Assembly (NCBI GenBank): GCA_018820925.1
Contig: JAHJNJ010000023.1
Span: forward strand, 1 to 64,000
DNA length: 64,000 bases
Source: Gammaproteobacteria bacterium
GTDB lineage: Bacteria > Pseudomonadota > Gammaproteobacteria > Burkholderiales > Gallionellaceae
Direction of reading: 5' to 3'
Shown: positions 30,771 through 41,046 of the stretch, in pieces
How positions within the stretch are numbered: position 1 is the stretch's first letter
Layout of the letters: every line of letters starts with the position of its first letter
The notes under the pieces: generated by a model
What the model saw: the letters and a program-made list of their open reading frames with translations, nothing else
Databases searched by the model: none
Told to the model about the DNA's origin: nothing
Made by a program: the position numbers and the translations under genes

Positions 30771-33700
30771 TCAGCGTACCCCTGCTGCTTGGTTGGCCTG
30801 GGCGGCGACATTTCCGCCATCATCTGTTTCCATTTTGCTTTGGCTGTTGCCATCAACCGCCAATGTCTTGTCGGCGCTCTGTCCCGGAACGTAGCGATAG
30901 CCGTCGATGCTGGCTATGAATCCGGTGCTCTGCTCCTTGCGCGCATAGGCCGCAGGGACGAGTGCTGCCAATTTGGCGATACTCTTGTCGATCCATGTGC
31001 TGAACACACCCAGTTGCATCAACTCCAGGTTCTTCTTGTGGGTGGCGATGGCTTTTTCCTCGAAGGGATAGATTTGTTCCTCCAGCGCCAGTTCATACTG
31101 TTCAAGTTCTTCGGCGTTAAGATTGGTCGGACGCTCCGATTCGGCCAAGGCACGGCTGAAATCATAGTAAATCTCGGCTATGTAATAAGTCGCCGCCGCA
31201 GTAACGTCGCCCACCTGGAAATCGACAAGTTTGGTGTAGGCCTTGATCGCCTCCTGCATGTACTGCTTCTTCTTTTTCAGGTTGTCCTTGAACGGTTTGC
31301 TCAGTTTCACCGCCACCACTTTATCGTAGGCGTCCCCGGTGAACACCAGCGAGGCCTGCGCCGCCAGGTATTTGGTGCGCTCGTTACGCGCGCTGCCGGC
31401 GGAGGCATCCATCTTGATGAGCTGCTTCAGGACATCCTTGTACATCGAGTCGTTACCCGACTTCTTGTATACCCCGGCCATGCGATAGTAGATATCCATC
31501 GCCTGATCCAGCGGTTTGGGGAACAGTTTCACGTAGCGCTTGTAGATCGACAGTTCTTTTTCCGCCACGCCGCTCTGGCGATAAAGTTCGGCGGCGATGT
31601 CCAGTGAGCCGCGGCGGATGTCTTCCTCCTTTGCTTCACGCTCGATGCGTTCGTACTCGGCGGCGGCCATTTCCAGACGGCCGTCGGAACGGTAGACGAA
31701 GGCGATCTTCTTGGTGACGTCGGGCTGCAACTTGTTGCCGGGGAAATTCTTGCGGAAGTTCTCCAGTACGGTGGCAGCACGCTGCCAGTCTTCCAGCTTG
31801 ATCAGCGCGGCGGCGGCATCGTATTCGGCAGTGACCCGGATGGACGACGCGGGTGCCCGTTCGCCGATGCGCAGGAAATGATCTGCTGCGGTCTTGTAAT
31901 CCCCCGCCTGGTTGGCCTGTTCGCCCTGCTTGTAGATCGCCGCCGCCATGTTATCCAGCACCTTGGCGCGCAATTTATCCTCGGGCGCCATCAGCGCCAG
32001 TGCGTGGTTATAGCCGTCTTCCGCTTCGGCATAGCGGGACTGATCCAGTGCTGCGTGAGCGACCACCAGCCAGGCGGAGCGAATCAGATCCTTGTCCGCC
32101 TTGGGGAAGTTGTCGATCAATTTGTGCGCGGTCTTGCTCGCCAGTTCGTAGTTGCGCATCTCATAAAGTTCGTCTGCCGTGGCGCTGAGTACGGCAGGCA
32201 CCTTCTCGTGCTGCGGGAAGGTGTCGGCAAACTTGAGCGAGCTCTGGATCGAGCGCTGTGTCACCTCGCCGCGCTTGCCTTCCGGCGTCGCCTTGATCAG
32301 TTCGCGCCAGGCGTAGACCGCCGCATAGGCGGCGGCGGACGACTTCTCGTGGGCCGGGTAGTCGTAGGCCGTATGCTCGTAGGCTGCAGCCGCTTCGCCG
32401 TAGTCCTTGTTTTCCAGCATCAGGTCGGCCATCTGGTAGTTGAGCGCGGGAGATTCGGGCTCGCTGGGGAAGGAAGCAAGGTAATTGCGATACCAGAGTT
32501 GCGCCTCGCGGTAATTGTCGCGCTTCTCATCGGCACTCCGGGATTTCTGGTAACCGGCATGGTAGTGGTTCGCCAGGTCCTTGAGGTTCTGTTTGAGGAA
32601 GCCGACCACGTCGGGACGCTTCTTGATGTCGAAGTAGCGCCAGTACTCGGCATTCAGCGCATAGGTCTTGGCGAACTCCTTCTTCTGTTCCACCACCAGT
32701 TGGCCGAATTGGCCCTTCTGGTAGATTTCGATCATGCGCATATGGAACTGCGGCGAAACCTCGTGGAAGGGGTAAAGGTCCACGAAGGTTTTATAGGCCG
32801 TCGCCGCGTCGCTGTAGCGCCGCTTGTCCAGATAGAAATCGGCCAAATGGCTGTAGACCTTCTGCTCGTAGTCGCGCTTGCCGTGACTGCCGAAGAATTC
32901 GACCACTGAGCTGGCGCCGCCCAGGTTGGAAAAACTGAGACTGATGACGCGGAAGGTGTCGTCAATGCGCTGGCTTTCGCCCTGGTCATGCTGCTGGTCG
33001 AAGTCGTAGCCGACGGAGACTTTGTAGTCGAGCAGGGCGACAAATTTCTCCACGCCTTCGTCATAGAGCTCCTGCTTGTAAAGCGACCAGCCCAGTTTGT
33101 AGAGCGCCAGTTCGTAATAGGATGATCCTTTGCCCATGGCGACGACGGCCTTGTAGGCTTCCTCGGCGTCAAGGAATTTCTTGCGCGTGAAATAGTATTC
33201 GGCGCGGCGGAACTGCACCTCATCCAGATAGCGCGAGTTGGGATAGACTTTGACAAAGCGGTTCATCACGTCCATCGCCTGCTCCACCTCGCCCAGCTCC
33301 TGGTAGGCGCGGGACAACTGGTAGAGCACCTGGTCGTTGCGTTCGTAAAGCGGATACTTTGCCAGCAATTTCTTGTACAGCTCCACCGCTTCGCGCGCAT
33401 TGGCATTTTCCAGATCGGCGGCAGCCTCCGCCGTCGGCGCGGCAATTCCGGTTTCATTTTGTGGCGGCAGTTTTTCGCCCTTGGCGACACGTTTCTCGAA
33501 GCTCTTTTCCGATTCCTTGCTTTTCTTGCCGGCGGCGGGGATGCGCGCTGTTTCCGCACCACTCACGGCAGGCGGGGTGACGGATTGTGGTTTGTCCAGC
33601 GGCGGCCTTGCCACGGCTGTTGCGGGCGCGGTGGCCGGTGCTGTTTTTGCGCCCTCCTGTACATAGCCGTATTCCTGCTCGAGCTTGAGGTCGGCCAGTC

Positions 33701-33908
33701 GGCGCAGCGCTTCCGGCGTCATCGCCGACTCCGGCGTCTGTTCGAGAAAGTGGCGGTAACTCTGCATCGCTTTCTCCAGTCCGTCCTCCACCGTTTCATC
33801 CTTGAGTTCAGGTTCCACGTTGCGCAAGTCAGCCAGCGTGCCGCGATTGACCAGGGCGCAGGAAGCGAGGAAGAGGGGAAAAAGGAGGGCAAAGAGGAGA
33901 CGCATCAT
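30771..33908 (-). CDS. large TPR lipoprotein, cell-envelope scaffold
   Basis: The 1045-residue product starts with a lipoprotein signal (LLFALLFPLFLASC). An Ala/Pro/Lys-rich linker (about 80-160) is followed by repeated helical TPR-like units over the rest, for example VELYKKLLAKYPLYERNDQVLYQLSRAY, VMNRFVKVYPNSRYLDEVQFRRAEYYF and DAATAYKTFVDLYPFHEVSP. It belongs to the YbgF/BamD-like periplasmic TPR group. No enzyme motif is visible. It overlaps the upstream gene by 4 bp. A protein of this size could act as the periplasmic track or secretion chaperone of the complex. Confidence 0.8.
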   Translation of the reverse strand: MMRLLFALLFPLFLASCALVNRGTLADLRNVEPELKDETVEDGLEKAMQSYRHFLEQTPESAMTPEALRRLADLKLEQEYGYVQEGAKTAPATAPATAVARPPLDKPQSVTPPAVSGAETARIPAAGKKSKESEKSFEKRVAKGEKLPPQNETGIAAPTAEAAADLENANAREAVELYKKLLAKYPLYERNDQVLYQLSRAYQELGEVEQAMDVMNRFVKVYPNSRYLDEVQFRRAEYYFTRKKFLDAEEAYKAVVAMGKGSSYYELALYKLGWSLYKQELYDEGVEKFVALLDYKVSVGYDFDQQHDQGESQRIDDTFRVISLSFSNLGGASSVVEFFGSHGKRDYEQKVYSHLADFYLDKRRYSDAATAYKTFVDLYPFHEVSPQFHMRMIEIYQKGQFGQLVVEQKKEFAKTYALNAEYWRYFDIKKRPDVVGFLKQNLKDLANHYHAGYQKSRSADEKRDNYREAQLWYRNYLASFPSEPESPALNYQMADLMLENKDYGEAAAAYEHTAYDYPAHEKSSAAAYAAVYAWRELIKATPEGKRGEVTQRSIQSSLKFADTFPQHEKVPAVLSATADELYEMRNYELASKTAHKLIDNFPKADKDLIRSAWLVVAHAALDQSRYAEAEDGYNHALALMAPEDKLRAKVLDNMAAAIYKQGEQANQAGDYKTAADHFLRIGERAPASSIRVTAEYDAAAALIKLEDWQRAATVLENFRKNFPGNKLQPDVTKKIAFVYRSDGRLEMAAAEYERIEREAKEEDIRRGSLDIAAELYRQSGVAEKELSIYKRYVKLFPKPLDQAMDIYYRMAGVYKKSGNDSMYKDVLKQLIKMDASAGSARNERTKYLAAQASLVFTGDAYDKVVAVKLSKPFKDNLKKKKQYMQEAIKAYTKLVDFQVGDVTAAATYYIAEIYYDFSRALAESERPTNLNAEELEQYELALEEQIYPFEEKAIATHKKNLELMQLGVFSTWIDKSIAKLAALVPAAYARKEQSTGFIASIDGYRYVPGQSADKTLAVDGNSQSKMETDDGGNVAAQANQAAGVR

Positions 33909-35887
33909 TGTCCACCCTGCCCTGCGGCCGGCGCTTGTTGCACCGCCGGTTGTTCTGCCTTGGGTGCATCCGTGGCCGGCTTCTTCTGCTCCGCTTCGAG
34001 CCGCACCGTCTCCTCTTCGGACTTGGCTTTGGTGGCGCGGTCGTAGTTCTCCGCCATGGCGAAGCGGGCCTGCACCTGGTATTCCTCCAGCTTCTGGCGG
34101 CGGCGCACCAGTTCGTTGACCGCCATGACCTCCAGCAGGTTACCCTGCCGCGCCATCAGTGTGTTCACCGTGGTAAGGGCGTTGCCGGTCTTGATGCCGA
34201 GACGGCGAATCTGCTCGTCATAGCCCTGATAACTCTGGGTGGCCGCCTGGCGGGTGCGCACAAAGGAGGCGTAGTTTTCCTGCAAGGCGGCGATATCCTT
34301 GTCCAGCGCCGCCAGGTGGTCGAAGGCCTCGGTAAGACGCGCGTGGTAGTTGGTCGTGATATTCCACTGAATGGCGCCCTTGAGACGCTCGATGCGGTGG
34401 CGGGTAGCGGCGTCGACAGGCTTGCCCTTGAGGCGCTTTTCCATCGCGGCGATATCCTCGTTGGCAATCCGCTCGCGGGCGGTTGCCAGGAATTCGGGCT
34501 GCGGCGCCACCAGCATTTTCTTCAGTTTTTTGTCCAGCCGTTCACGCTGCTCCATGCGCAGGCGGATCACCGAGTCGAGTTTGCGGAATTGCGCGTCGAT
34601 GGAGGGTAGCAGCGGTTCGTAGTAGCGGCGGCGCAATTCGATGATGTCGTTATAGGCTGTGTAGTTGGTGCCCCATGATTCAAGGCGCTGGCGCAAATCT
34701 TCCAGGTCGAGATAGTTCTGCAGCATCGCCTGAAAATCATTGGAAGCCATCAGCTCCATCAGGTAGAAGGTCTCCGGAGTCTGCGGCAATTCGCGCAAAC
34801 GGATCACCCAGTCCTTGTCCGTGCGTCCCTCTTCGCGCACCAGCGCCTGCAGGAAGCGGCCCTGTTTGATGCTGTCGATGGAAGCGTCCAGCTTGTCCAG
34901 CTCGCCGCCGATCTTTTCCAGCGCACTGCCATAGAGCAGCGCGGATTTGCCGTAGTAACCGAGTTGCGCATAGGCGTAGGGTACACCGAGCAACGCTTCC
35001 TGCACCGCAGGGTCGGTCACGTTACGTTTGAACAGAATGCTCCACGGCACCAGCGCGTGTTTGAAATCTTCGCGCTTGATGTCGGCCCAGCCCGCCCCCA
35101 GCAGGGCGCGGTTGGAGAATGGTCCTTCGAGGCGCACCCGCTCCAGGTATGTGCCGGCCAATTGCGCCTCGCCCTTCTCCAGCAGACGGCTGCCCAGCAC
35201 CAGGTTGGCCTTGTCGCGAATCGCTTCCGTTGCGCGTTCGCTGCCGGAAACGCTGCCCGCCCTGTCCATCGCGGCGACACCCTGTGCATACCGTTGCTGG
35301 GCAAACAGGGAGACACCACGGTTGTAGGCGGCAAACCCCTGGTAACCGCTCTTTCCTTCCAGGGCGGAAAATATCTTTTCCGCATCGCCAAAGCGGCCGT
35401 TCGCCAGATAGACCTGGCCCCTGAGGAAGGCGATGTTGTTTTCCATTCCCGCCGGCAGTTCGCCCTTGATGCGCTCGATGGCGTGCAGGGCGTTGCCGTA
35501 ATCCTGGGTCTGGAAGAACAGCCGCGACAGGCGGTAGATCGCCTCGTTGCGCACCGGCGCGGGAACGTTGCCCTCGATCACCGCACTGATCGCCCGGCCC
35601 GCGCGCTGGTGCATGCGGTAACCCAGTTCGAAATCACCGACCGAAAACTCCGCCTGGTTGATGTGATAGTGCAGCGAGTCGAGCAACGGTTCGTCGACGC
35701 CGTAATACTGGGTCAGTTCGGCATCAAGACGGGAAATGGCATCGAAATGGCGCTGCTGGTAGGCGTAATAGAGCGCCTCGCCAAAGTAAGGATCCTTCAG
35801 TGCGGTGGACGCAGCCGCGCTCGCCAGCGTTGAACCGGATACCAGCAACAGGGCAACCAGACGGAGGGTTTTGCCGGCCATGGTCAC
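33905..35887 (-). CDS. large exported helical-repeat (TPR-like) protein
   Basis: The 660-residue product has a Sec signal (LRLVALLLVSGSTLASAAA). TPR-like helical hairpins fill the first half (YFGEALYYAYQQRHFDAISRLDAEL, AIYRLSRLFFQTQDYGNALHAIERI, YLANGRFGDAEKIFSALEG). A long coiled-coil second half (about 380-620, rich in E/R/K/Q) and an acidic, Ala/Pro-rich tail follow. It is translationally coupled to the small exported gene before it and the big TPR lipoprotein after it (4-bp overlaps on both sides). No family name is certain; a periplasmic scaffold is the simplest reading. Confidence 0.75.
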   Translation of the reverse strand: MTMAGKTLRLVALLLVSGSTLASAAASTALKDPYFGEALYYAYQQRHFDAISRLDAELTQYYGVDEPLLDSLHYHINQAEFSVGDFELGYRMHQRAGRAISAVIEGNVPAPVRNEAIYRLSRLFFQTQDYGNALHAIERIKGELPAGMENNIAFLRGQVYLANGRFGDAEKIFSALEGKSGYQGFAAYNRGVSLFAQQRYAQGVAAMDRAGSVSGSERATEAIRDKANLVLGSRLLEKGEAQLAGTYLERVRLEGPFSNRALLGAGWADIKREDFKHALVPWSILFKRNVTDPAVQEALLGVPYAYAQLGYYGKSALLYGSALEKIGGELDKLDASIDSIKQGRFLQALVREEGRTDKDWVIRLRELPQTPETFYLMELMASNDFQAMLQNYLDLEDLRQRLESWGTNYTAYNDIIELRRRYYEPLLPSIDAQFRKLDSVIRLRMEQRERLDKKLKKMLVAPQPEFLATARERIANEDIAAMEKRLKGKPVDAATRHRIERLKGAIQWNITTNYHARLTEAFDHLAALDKDIAALQENYASFVRTRQAATQSYQGYDEQIRRLGIKTGNALTTVNTLMARQGNLLEVMAVNELVRRRQKLEEYQVQARFAMAENYDRATKAKSEEETVRLEAEQKKPATDAPKAEQPAVQQAPAAGQGGQ

Positions 35888-36408
35888 CAGTCTTTGAATT
35901 CGATTCCGTTGCTGCGCACACCGGGGCCGGCCAGATTGATCTCGACCAGGCCCGGGCCTATCCCTTTCTTGAAACGGTATTCGGCGGTCTGGCGCTGCTC
36001 CTTGCCGTCAGCGCTCTTGCCGAGGGAACCCACCTTGAGCAGATGTTCGCCGGTCTGCACATTGCCGGTGTAGATGCGCTGCATGCCACCGGCCCGTAGC
36101 GCCTCCAGTTCCTTGAAGGAGTAAATATAGGTGGCGACAGGTTTGCCGTCGAGCATGACCTCCACCGAATCAAGGCGGAACTTGTCCTTGCCGGTGAGGG
36201 AGACGAACAGAGAGACCTGGGTGTTGGAGGGATAGAGCAGTTTCTCTTCGAGCAGCTTCAGTTCGCTGGAGATCGAAAGCACATCCTTCTTGATCTCCTG
36301 CACCTGCTCGTCGATGCCTTTGATCTGCTCGCGGGACACTTCTTCCGCTTGCGCAGGGACGGAAAATTGAAGTGCCATCCATAACAAACCGTATATCACT
36401 CGTGACAT
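35884..36408 (-). CDS. small exported protein, first gene of the envelope cluster
   Basis: From the ATG at 36408, with GAGG upstream, the product is 174 residues with a signal peptide (VIYGLLWMALQFSVPAQA). A short coiled coil (about 25-55, EQIKGIDEQVQEIKKDVLSISSELKLLEEKL) is followed by a beta-rich domain with VEVMLDGKPVATYIYSF and GEHLLKVGSLGK. The frame remains open to 36516 but the upstream codons have no signal character. The beta part looks like a PEGA- or carboxypeptidase-regulatory-like sandwich. It opens the operon and overlaps the next gene by 4 bp. Confidence 0.7.
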   Translation of the reverse strand: MSRVIYGLLWMALQFSVPAQAEEVSREQIKGIDEQVQEIKKDVLSISSELKLLEEKLLYPSNTQVSLFVSLTGKDKFRLDSVEVMLDGKPVATYIYSFKELEALRAGGMQRIYTGNVQTGEHLLKVGSLGKSADGKEQRQTAEYRFKKGIGPGLVEINLAGPGVRSNGIEFKDW

Positions 36409-37070
36409 AGCAAAACCTCGCACTTTTTGACAACCGGCTTCATCAGACCATGATCCATTGGCTGAAACCTTTCTTAAGAATAATGTATTTACCCAGGACA
36501 GGATACAAATCTTCATTGCGCTTTGCGTAAACAGAGACAGACATCATCCGGGACAATTGCCAAGTCGCCAACAAATTGAACCGGGTTTGATTTTTGCAGC
36601 TTCATTTGCCGCCGCAACCGATCCATCAAAAGGATCCTGATATTGGCATAGGAGGTGATTTTACGACGATTGGTTCAATTGGTGCCGGCATGGGACATCC
36701 TCTGAATGCTAAACGTATTCGAATTGAGCACCGGCTGCCCGCTTGGCGAGAGGCGGGTACTCCGACGAGCGGTTGGTCGCGAGAGACAACATCGAGCTTC
36801 ATTCAAAATTTTCTTTCGCCTGATAATGCCTGAATAAAAGGGGACTGCAAGGAGTCTATTCCCATTTTATTTACTTCAACAAAACAATTCCAACGCCGCC
36901 CGATTTTCCGTTCTTTTTTGCTCGTTCCGACGAGCGGTTGGATGTGCGAAACGGTAGCCAGTATCGCCAACCAATATTTACGTATGAAAATAATTGAATT
37001 CAAGACGGCTGCATTGAACTCATTCTCCGGGCGCGCTCAAGAACTGAGCGCGAAGTGCTCCCTGTCCGGT
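36409..37070. other. intergenic region upstream of the envelope cluster and downstream of serS
   Basis: This 662-bp gap should contain the main promoter of the 28-kb envelope cluster, but no strong -35/-10 pair stands out. Visible are two copies of CCGACGAGCGGTTGG (about 36767 and 36929) and a GGGGACTGCAAGGAGTCTAT motif at 36840-36859 of the kind common near RAYT-type repeats. No gene is supported; short frames here lack protein character. Confidence 0.4.
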
Positions 37071-38414
<1,344 letters not shown>

Positions 38415-38431
38415 TCACTCTGTGTCATCAA

Positions 38432-38502
38432 CGTAGGATGGGTTGAGTGAAACGATACCCATCGAACAAAACGGTGGGTTACGCTGCGCTAACCCACCCT
38501 AC
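38432..38502. repeat. palindromic repeat between rarA and serS
   Basis: Left part GTAGGATGGGTTGAGTGAAA matches, with changes, the palindrome found in bioH. The right part reads GGTGGGTTACGC...AACCCACCCTAC, a second hairpin. Two different small palindromes seem joined here. It could attenuate transcription from rarA into serS. Confidence 0.65.
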
Positions 38503-38507
38503 ATTAT

Positions 38508-39818
38508 TTATTTCTGTTTCGCCTTCGCATCCAACTGCCGTAAATGCGCCAGCTTCTCCGCGATCTTCGCTTCCAGCCCGCGGTCGGTGGGCTCGTAGAA
38601 ACTCACTTCAGGCATCCCGTCAGGAAAATAATTCTCGCCCGCCGCATACCCTTCGGCTTCATCCTGCGCGTAACGGTAGCCCTTGCCGTAATCCAGTTGC
38701 TTCATCAATTTGGTCGGCGCGTTGCGCAAGTGCAGCGGCACTTCGCGCGAACTGTCCTGGCCGACGAAGGCGCGGGCGGCATTATACGCGACATAGCCCG
38801 CGTTCGATTTTGCTGCGACGGCGAGGTACAGCACGGCCTGCGCCAGCGCGAGCTCGCCTTCCGGCGAGCCGAGGCGTTCATAAGTGGCAGCAGCCTCGTT
38901 GCACAGCTGGATGGCGCGCGGATCGGCCAGGCCGATGTCTTCCCAGGCCATGCGCACGATGCGCCGCGCCAGGTAGCGCGGGTCGGCGCCACCGTCCAGC
39001 ATGCGCACCAGCCAGTACAGCGCTGCATCGGGGCTGGAGCCGCGTACCGATTTGTGCAGCGCGGAGATCTGGTCGTAGAACGCTTCGCCGCCCTTGTCGA
39101 AACGGCGCAGTTTTTGCGCCAGCGTGGCATCAAGGAATTTCGCATCGATTTTGCTCACCTTGGCCGCCTGCGCCGCTGTCTGCAATTGCTCCAGCACGTT
39201 GAGCAGGCGCCGCGCATCGCCGTCGGCATAACCGACAATGCGCTCGCGCGCCGCCGCATCAAATGTAATGTCCGGCAATGCCGTTTGCTGCGCGCGCTCG
39301 AACAATAGCCCCATCTCGGCATCGGACAGCGATTGCAGCACATACACCTGCGCACGCGACAGCAGCGCGTTGTTCAATTCAAATGAGGGATTCTCGGTGG
39401 TCGCGCCGATGAAGGTCACCAGCCCCTGCTCGACGAAGGGCAGGAACGCATCCTGCTGCGACTTGTTGAAACGGTGGACTTCATCCACGAACAGGATGGT
39501 GTGGCGGCCGTTCTGCTGCAGGGTCTGCTCGGCCTGGGCGATGGCGTCGCGGATGTCCTTCACCCCGGACAGCACTGCCGACAGGGGTACAAAATCCGCG
39601 TCAAAAGCGGATGCCATCAGCCGCGCCAACGTGGTCTTGCCCACCCCCGGTGGCCCCCACAGGATCATGGAATGCAGCTTGCCGGACTGGAACGCGAGGC
39701 GCAGCGGCTTGCCTTCGCCCAGCAGATGGGATTGCCCGATGACTTCGTCGATGTGTTTCGGACGCAAACGCTCGGCGAGCGGGGCGGCGGGTTTGTTGGG
39801 GGCGAAAAGGTCAGTCAT
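38508..39818 (-). CDS. rarA: replication-associated recombination protein A (AAA+ ATPase)
   Basis: The 436-residue product matches RarA/MgsA, the clamp-loader-like ATPase that acts at stalled replication forks. It shows LAERLRPKHIDEVIGQ, Walker A GPPGVGKTT, Walker B LFVDEVHRFNKSQQD, sensor 1 IGATTENPSFELN and the C-terminal tetramerisation part with GSDPDAAL-like (SSPDAALYWLVRMLDGGADP) and GYRYAQDEAEGYAAGENYFP. The ATG at 39818 gives the family start MTDLFAP; the GTG one codon earlier is less likely. It sits between serS and the REP/RAYT insertion that splits it from lolA. Confidence 0.95.
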   Translation of the reverse strand: MTDLFAPNKPAAPLAERLRPKHIDEVIGQSHLLGEGKPLRLAFQSGKLHSMILWGPPGVGKTTLARLMASAFDADFVPLSAVLSGVKDIRDAIAQAEQTLQQNGRHTILFVDEVHRFNKSQQDAFLPFVEQGLVTFIGATTENPSFELNNALLSRAQVYVLQSLSDAEMGLLFERAQQTALPDITFDAAARERIVGYADGDARRLLNVLEQLQTAAQAAKVSKIDAKFLDATLAQKLRRFDKGGEAFYDQISALHKSVRGSSPDAALYWLVRMLDGGADPRYLARRIVRMAWEDIGLADPRAIQLCNEAAATYERLGSPEGELALAQAVLYLAVAAKSNAGYVAYNAARAFVGQDSSREVPLHLRNAPTKLMKQLDYGKGYRYAQDEAEGYAAGENYFPDGMPEVSFYEPTDRGLEAKIAEKLAHLRQLDAKAKQK

Positions 39819-39837
39819 CACTCAAGTCCATCAATAC

Positions 39838-39898
39838 CTGTAGGTGCGAATTCATTCGCACTCATAACATGCTTTGTGCGAATAAATTCGCACCTACA
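39838..39898. repeat. REP-like palindrome pair at the 3' end of the RAYT gene
   Basis: CTGTAGGTGCGAATTCATTC at the left and GTGCGAATAAATTCGCACCT at the right form an almost perfect inverted pair with CTGTAGG/CCTACAG tips. The stop codon of the RAYT gene (39894-39896) lies inside the right tip, so gene and repeat are physically one unit. Confidence 0.85.
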
Positions 39899-40346
39899 GC
39901 CATATTGCATCCCATAACGGGTAGTCTCCAATGTGTTCCACCAACCCGGCTCGAAGCGGATTGGCCACAATATAGCGGGCAACGCCCTGCACATCTTCAT
40001 CCTGGCGCAACGCGTGATCGTAGAACGCCCTTTGCCATAATGCGCCTTGCCGATGCAGATAGCGATTTACCCAGTGTGCGGAACGCGCTTTGAAGCGTTT
40101 GATCGTCGCGGACAAGTCTGCATCTGCGCCCAACTGAAACAACCAATGAACATGATCTGGCATGACAACCCATGCAAATGAACTCACCGCTTCATCGTCA
40201 TGCAGGATTCGCATCTCTTCCACCACACAGCGCGCACAGTGAAAGTCGGCAAAATAACGCTTCTCCCGCTCTCGCAATACTGTGGTTACATGATAGGCGC
40301 GTTGGGATTCGCTATAACGGCCTTTAAGTAAATCGTCGTAGGACAT
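39894..40346 (-). CDS. REP-associated tyrosine transposase (RAYT)
   Basis: A 150-residue IS200/IS605-like protein from the ATG at 40346 (MSYDDLLKGRYSESQRAYHVTT, the usual RAYT opening). The HUH motif is MPDHVHWLF. The nearby LSATIKRFKARSAHWVN and LWQRAFYDHALRQDEDV carry the typical RAYT helix and the YDH segment. The last line VARYIVANPLRAGLV is a family hallmark. RAYTs are single-copy domesticated transposases thought to move REP palindromes. The frame is open to 40433, but those residues translate REP-like DNA (40360-40384) and are not native. It is inserted between lolA and rarA, which are normally adjacent, with matching palindromes on both sides. Confidence 0.92.
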   Translation of the reverse strand: MSYDDLLKGRYSESQRAYHVTTVLREREKRYFADFHCARCVVEEMRILHDDEAVSSFAWVVMPDHVHWLFQLGADADLSATIKRFKARSAHWVNRYLHRQGALWQRAFYDHALRQDEDVQGVARYIVANPLRAGLVEHIGDYPLWDAIWL

Positions 40347-40359
40347 GATCATGCAATGC

Positions 40360-40384
40360 GGTCGAATAAATTCGACCCTACAAG
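40360..40384. repeat. REP-like palindrome, variant GGTCGAATAAATTCGACC
   Basis: GCGGTCGAATAAATTCGACC followed by CTACA. It has the same architecture as the GTGCGAAT units but with GGTCGAA arms. It lies just upstream of the RAYT start and may serve as its 5' REP. Confidence 0.7.
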
Positions 40385-40404
40385 CTTGTGATCCCTGACT
40401 AAAT

Positions 40405-40426
40405 GTAGGTGCGAATTCATTCGCAC
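40405..40426. repeat. single REP-like palindrome, GTAGGTGCGAATTCATTCGC family
   Basis: Same unit as the left half of 39838-39898 and in the same orientation. Together they bracket the RAYT gene. It ends 4 bp before the lolA stop codon. Confidence 0.8.
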
Positions 40427-40429
40427 AAC

Positions 40430-41044
40430 TCACTCACCCAGCACATCCGCCCCCTTGGGCGGCACGAATTTGAATAGTTGCGATGGCAAGGACGGATTGT
40501 TTTTCAACCCGGTAAAGCGCAATTCAGTGCGATGGCCGAAGGCGTCGTGCAATTCCATCACCACCAGTTCCGACTGGCCGTTGAAACCCATGAGTATTTT
40601 TTCAAAAGTCGATTCTGCCGACTTGGGCGTGGCTTGCAGCCATTCCAGACCGTCGCTGTTTTCGATGTTCCTGAGCGCAAAGTCACGTTCGATCTCGTTG
40701 TTGCCGGAGAGCAAAGCCGCCGGACTGCTGCCCAGCGCGGCATCCAGTTTTTTGACCGTGACCTGGTTCAGGTCAACGTCGTACATCCAGAACTTTTTGC
40801 CGTCGCCGACGATGATCTGCTCATACGGCTTCTCGTAGACCCAGCGGAATTTTCCCGGACGTTGGAATTGCATGGTGCCGGACGCGCTCTGGATGCGCTT
40901 GCCGTTCTTGTCCTGCACTTCCTGGGTGAAGTTCGCCTGTGCGGAATGTGTTGCGGCGATAAATGTTTTCAATCTGTCCGTGGCCGCCGCGTGCGCAGCG
41001 AACGCTGCAAAACACAAGGCAGCAAGGAATAGTTTTTTCAGCAT
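40430..41044 (-). CDS. lolA: outer-membrane lipoprotein carrier protein
   Basis: The 204-residue protein has a Sec signal (KKLFLAALCFAAFAAHAAA) and the LolA fold markers SAQANFTQEVQD, QSASGTMQFQRPGKFRWVYEKPYEQIIVGDGKKFWMYD and DAALGSSPAALLSG. The conserved RPGKFRW arginine that gates the hydrophobic cavity is present. It ferries lipoproteins from LolCDE to LolB across the periplasm. It starts 2 bp after ftsK ends, so the two are one transcript. The two TPR lipoproteins of the envelope cluster would be its clients. Confidence 0.95.
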   Translation of the reverse strand: MLKKLFLAALCFAAFAAHAAATDRLKTFIAATHSAQANFTQEVQDKNGKRIQSASGTMQFQRPGKFRWVYEKPYEQIIVGDGKKFWMYDVDLNQVTVKKLDAALGSSPAALLSGNNEIERDFALRNIENSDGLEWLQATPKSAESTFEKILMGFNGQSELVVMELHDAFGHRTELRFTGLKNNPSLPSQLFKFVPPKGADVLGE

Positions 41045-41046
41045 GA

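Noticed and set aside
40347-40433. Longer N-terminus of the RAYT protein
   Set aside because: The extra codons are translated from a REP-like palindrome; the family start MSYDDLLKGR begins at 40346.
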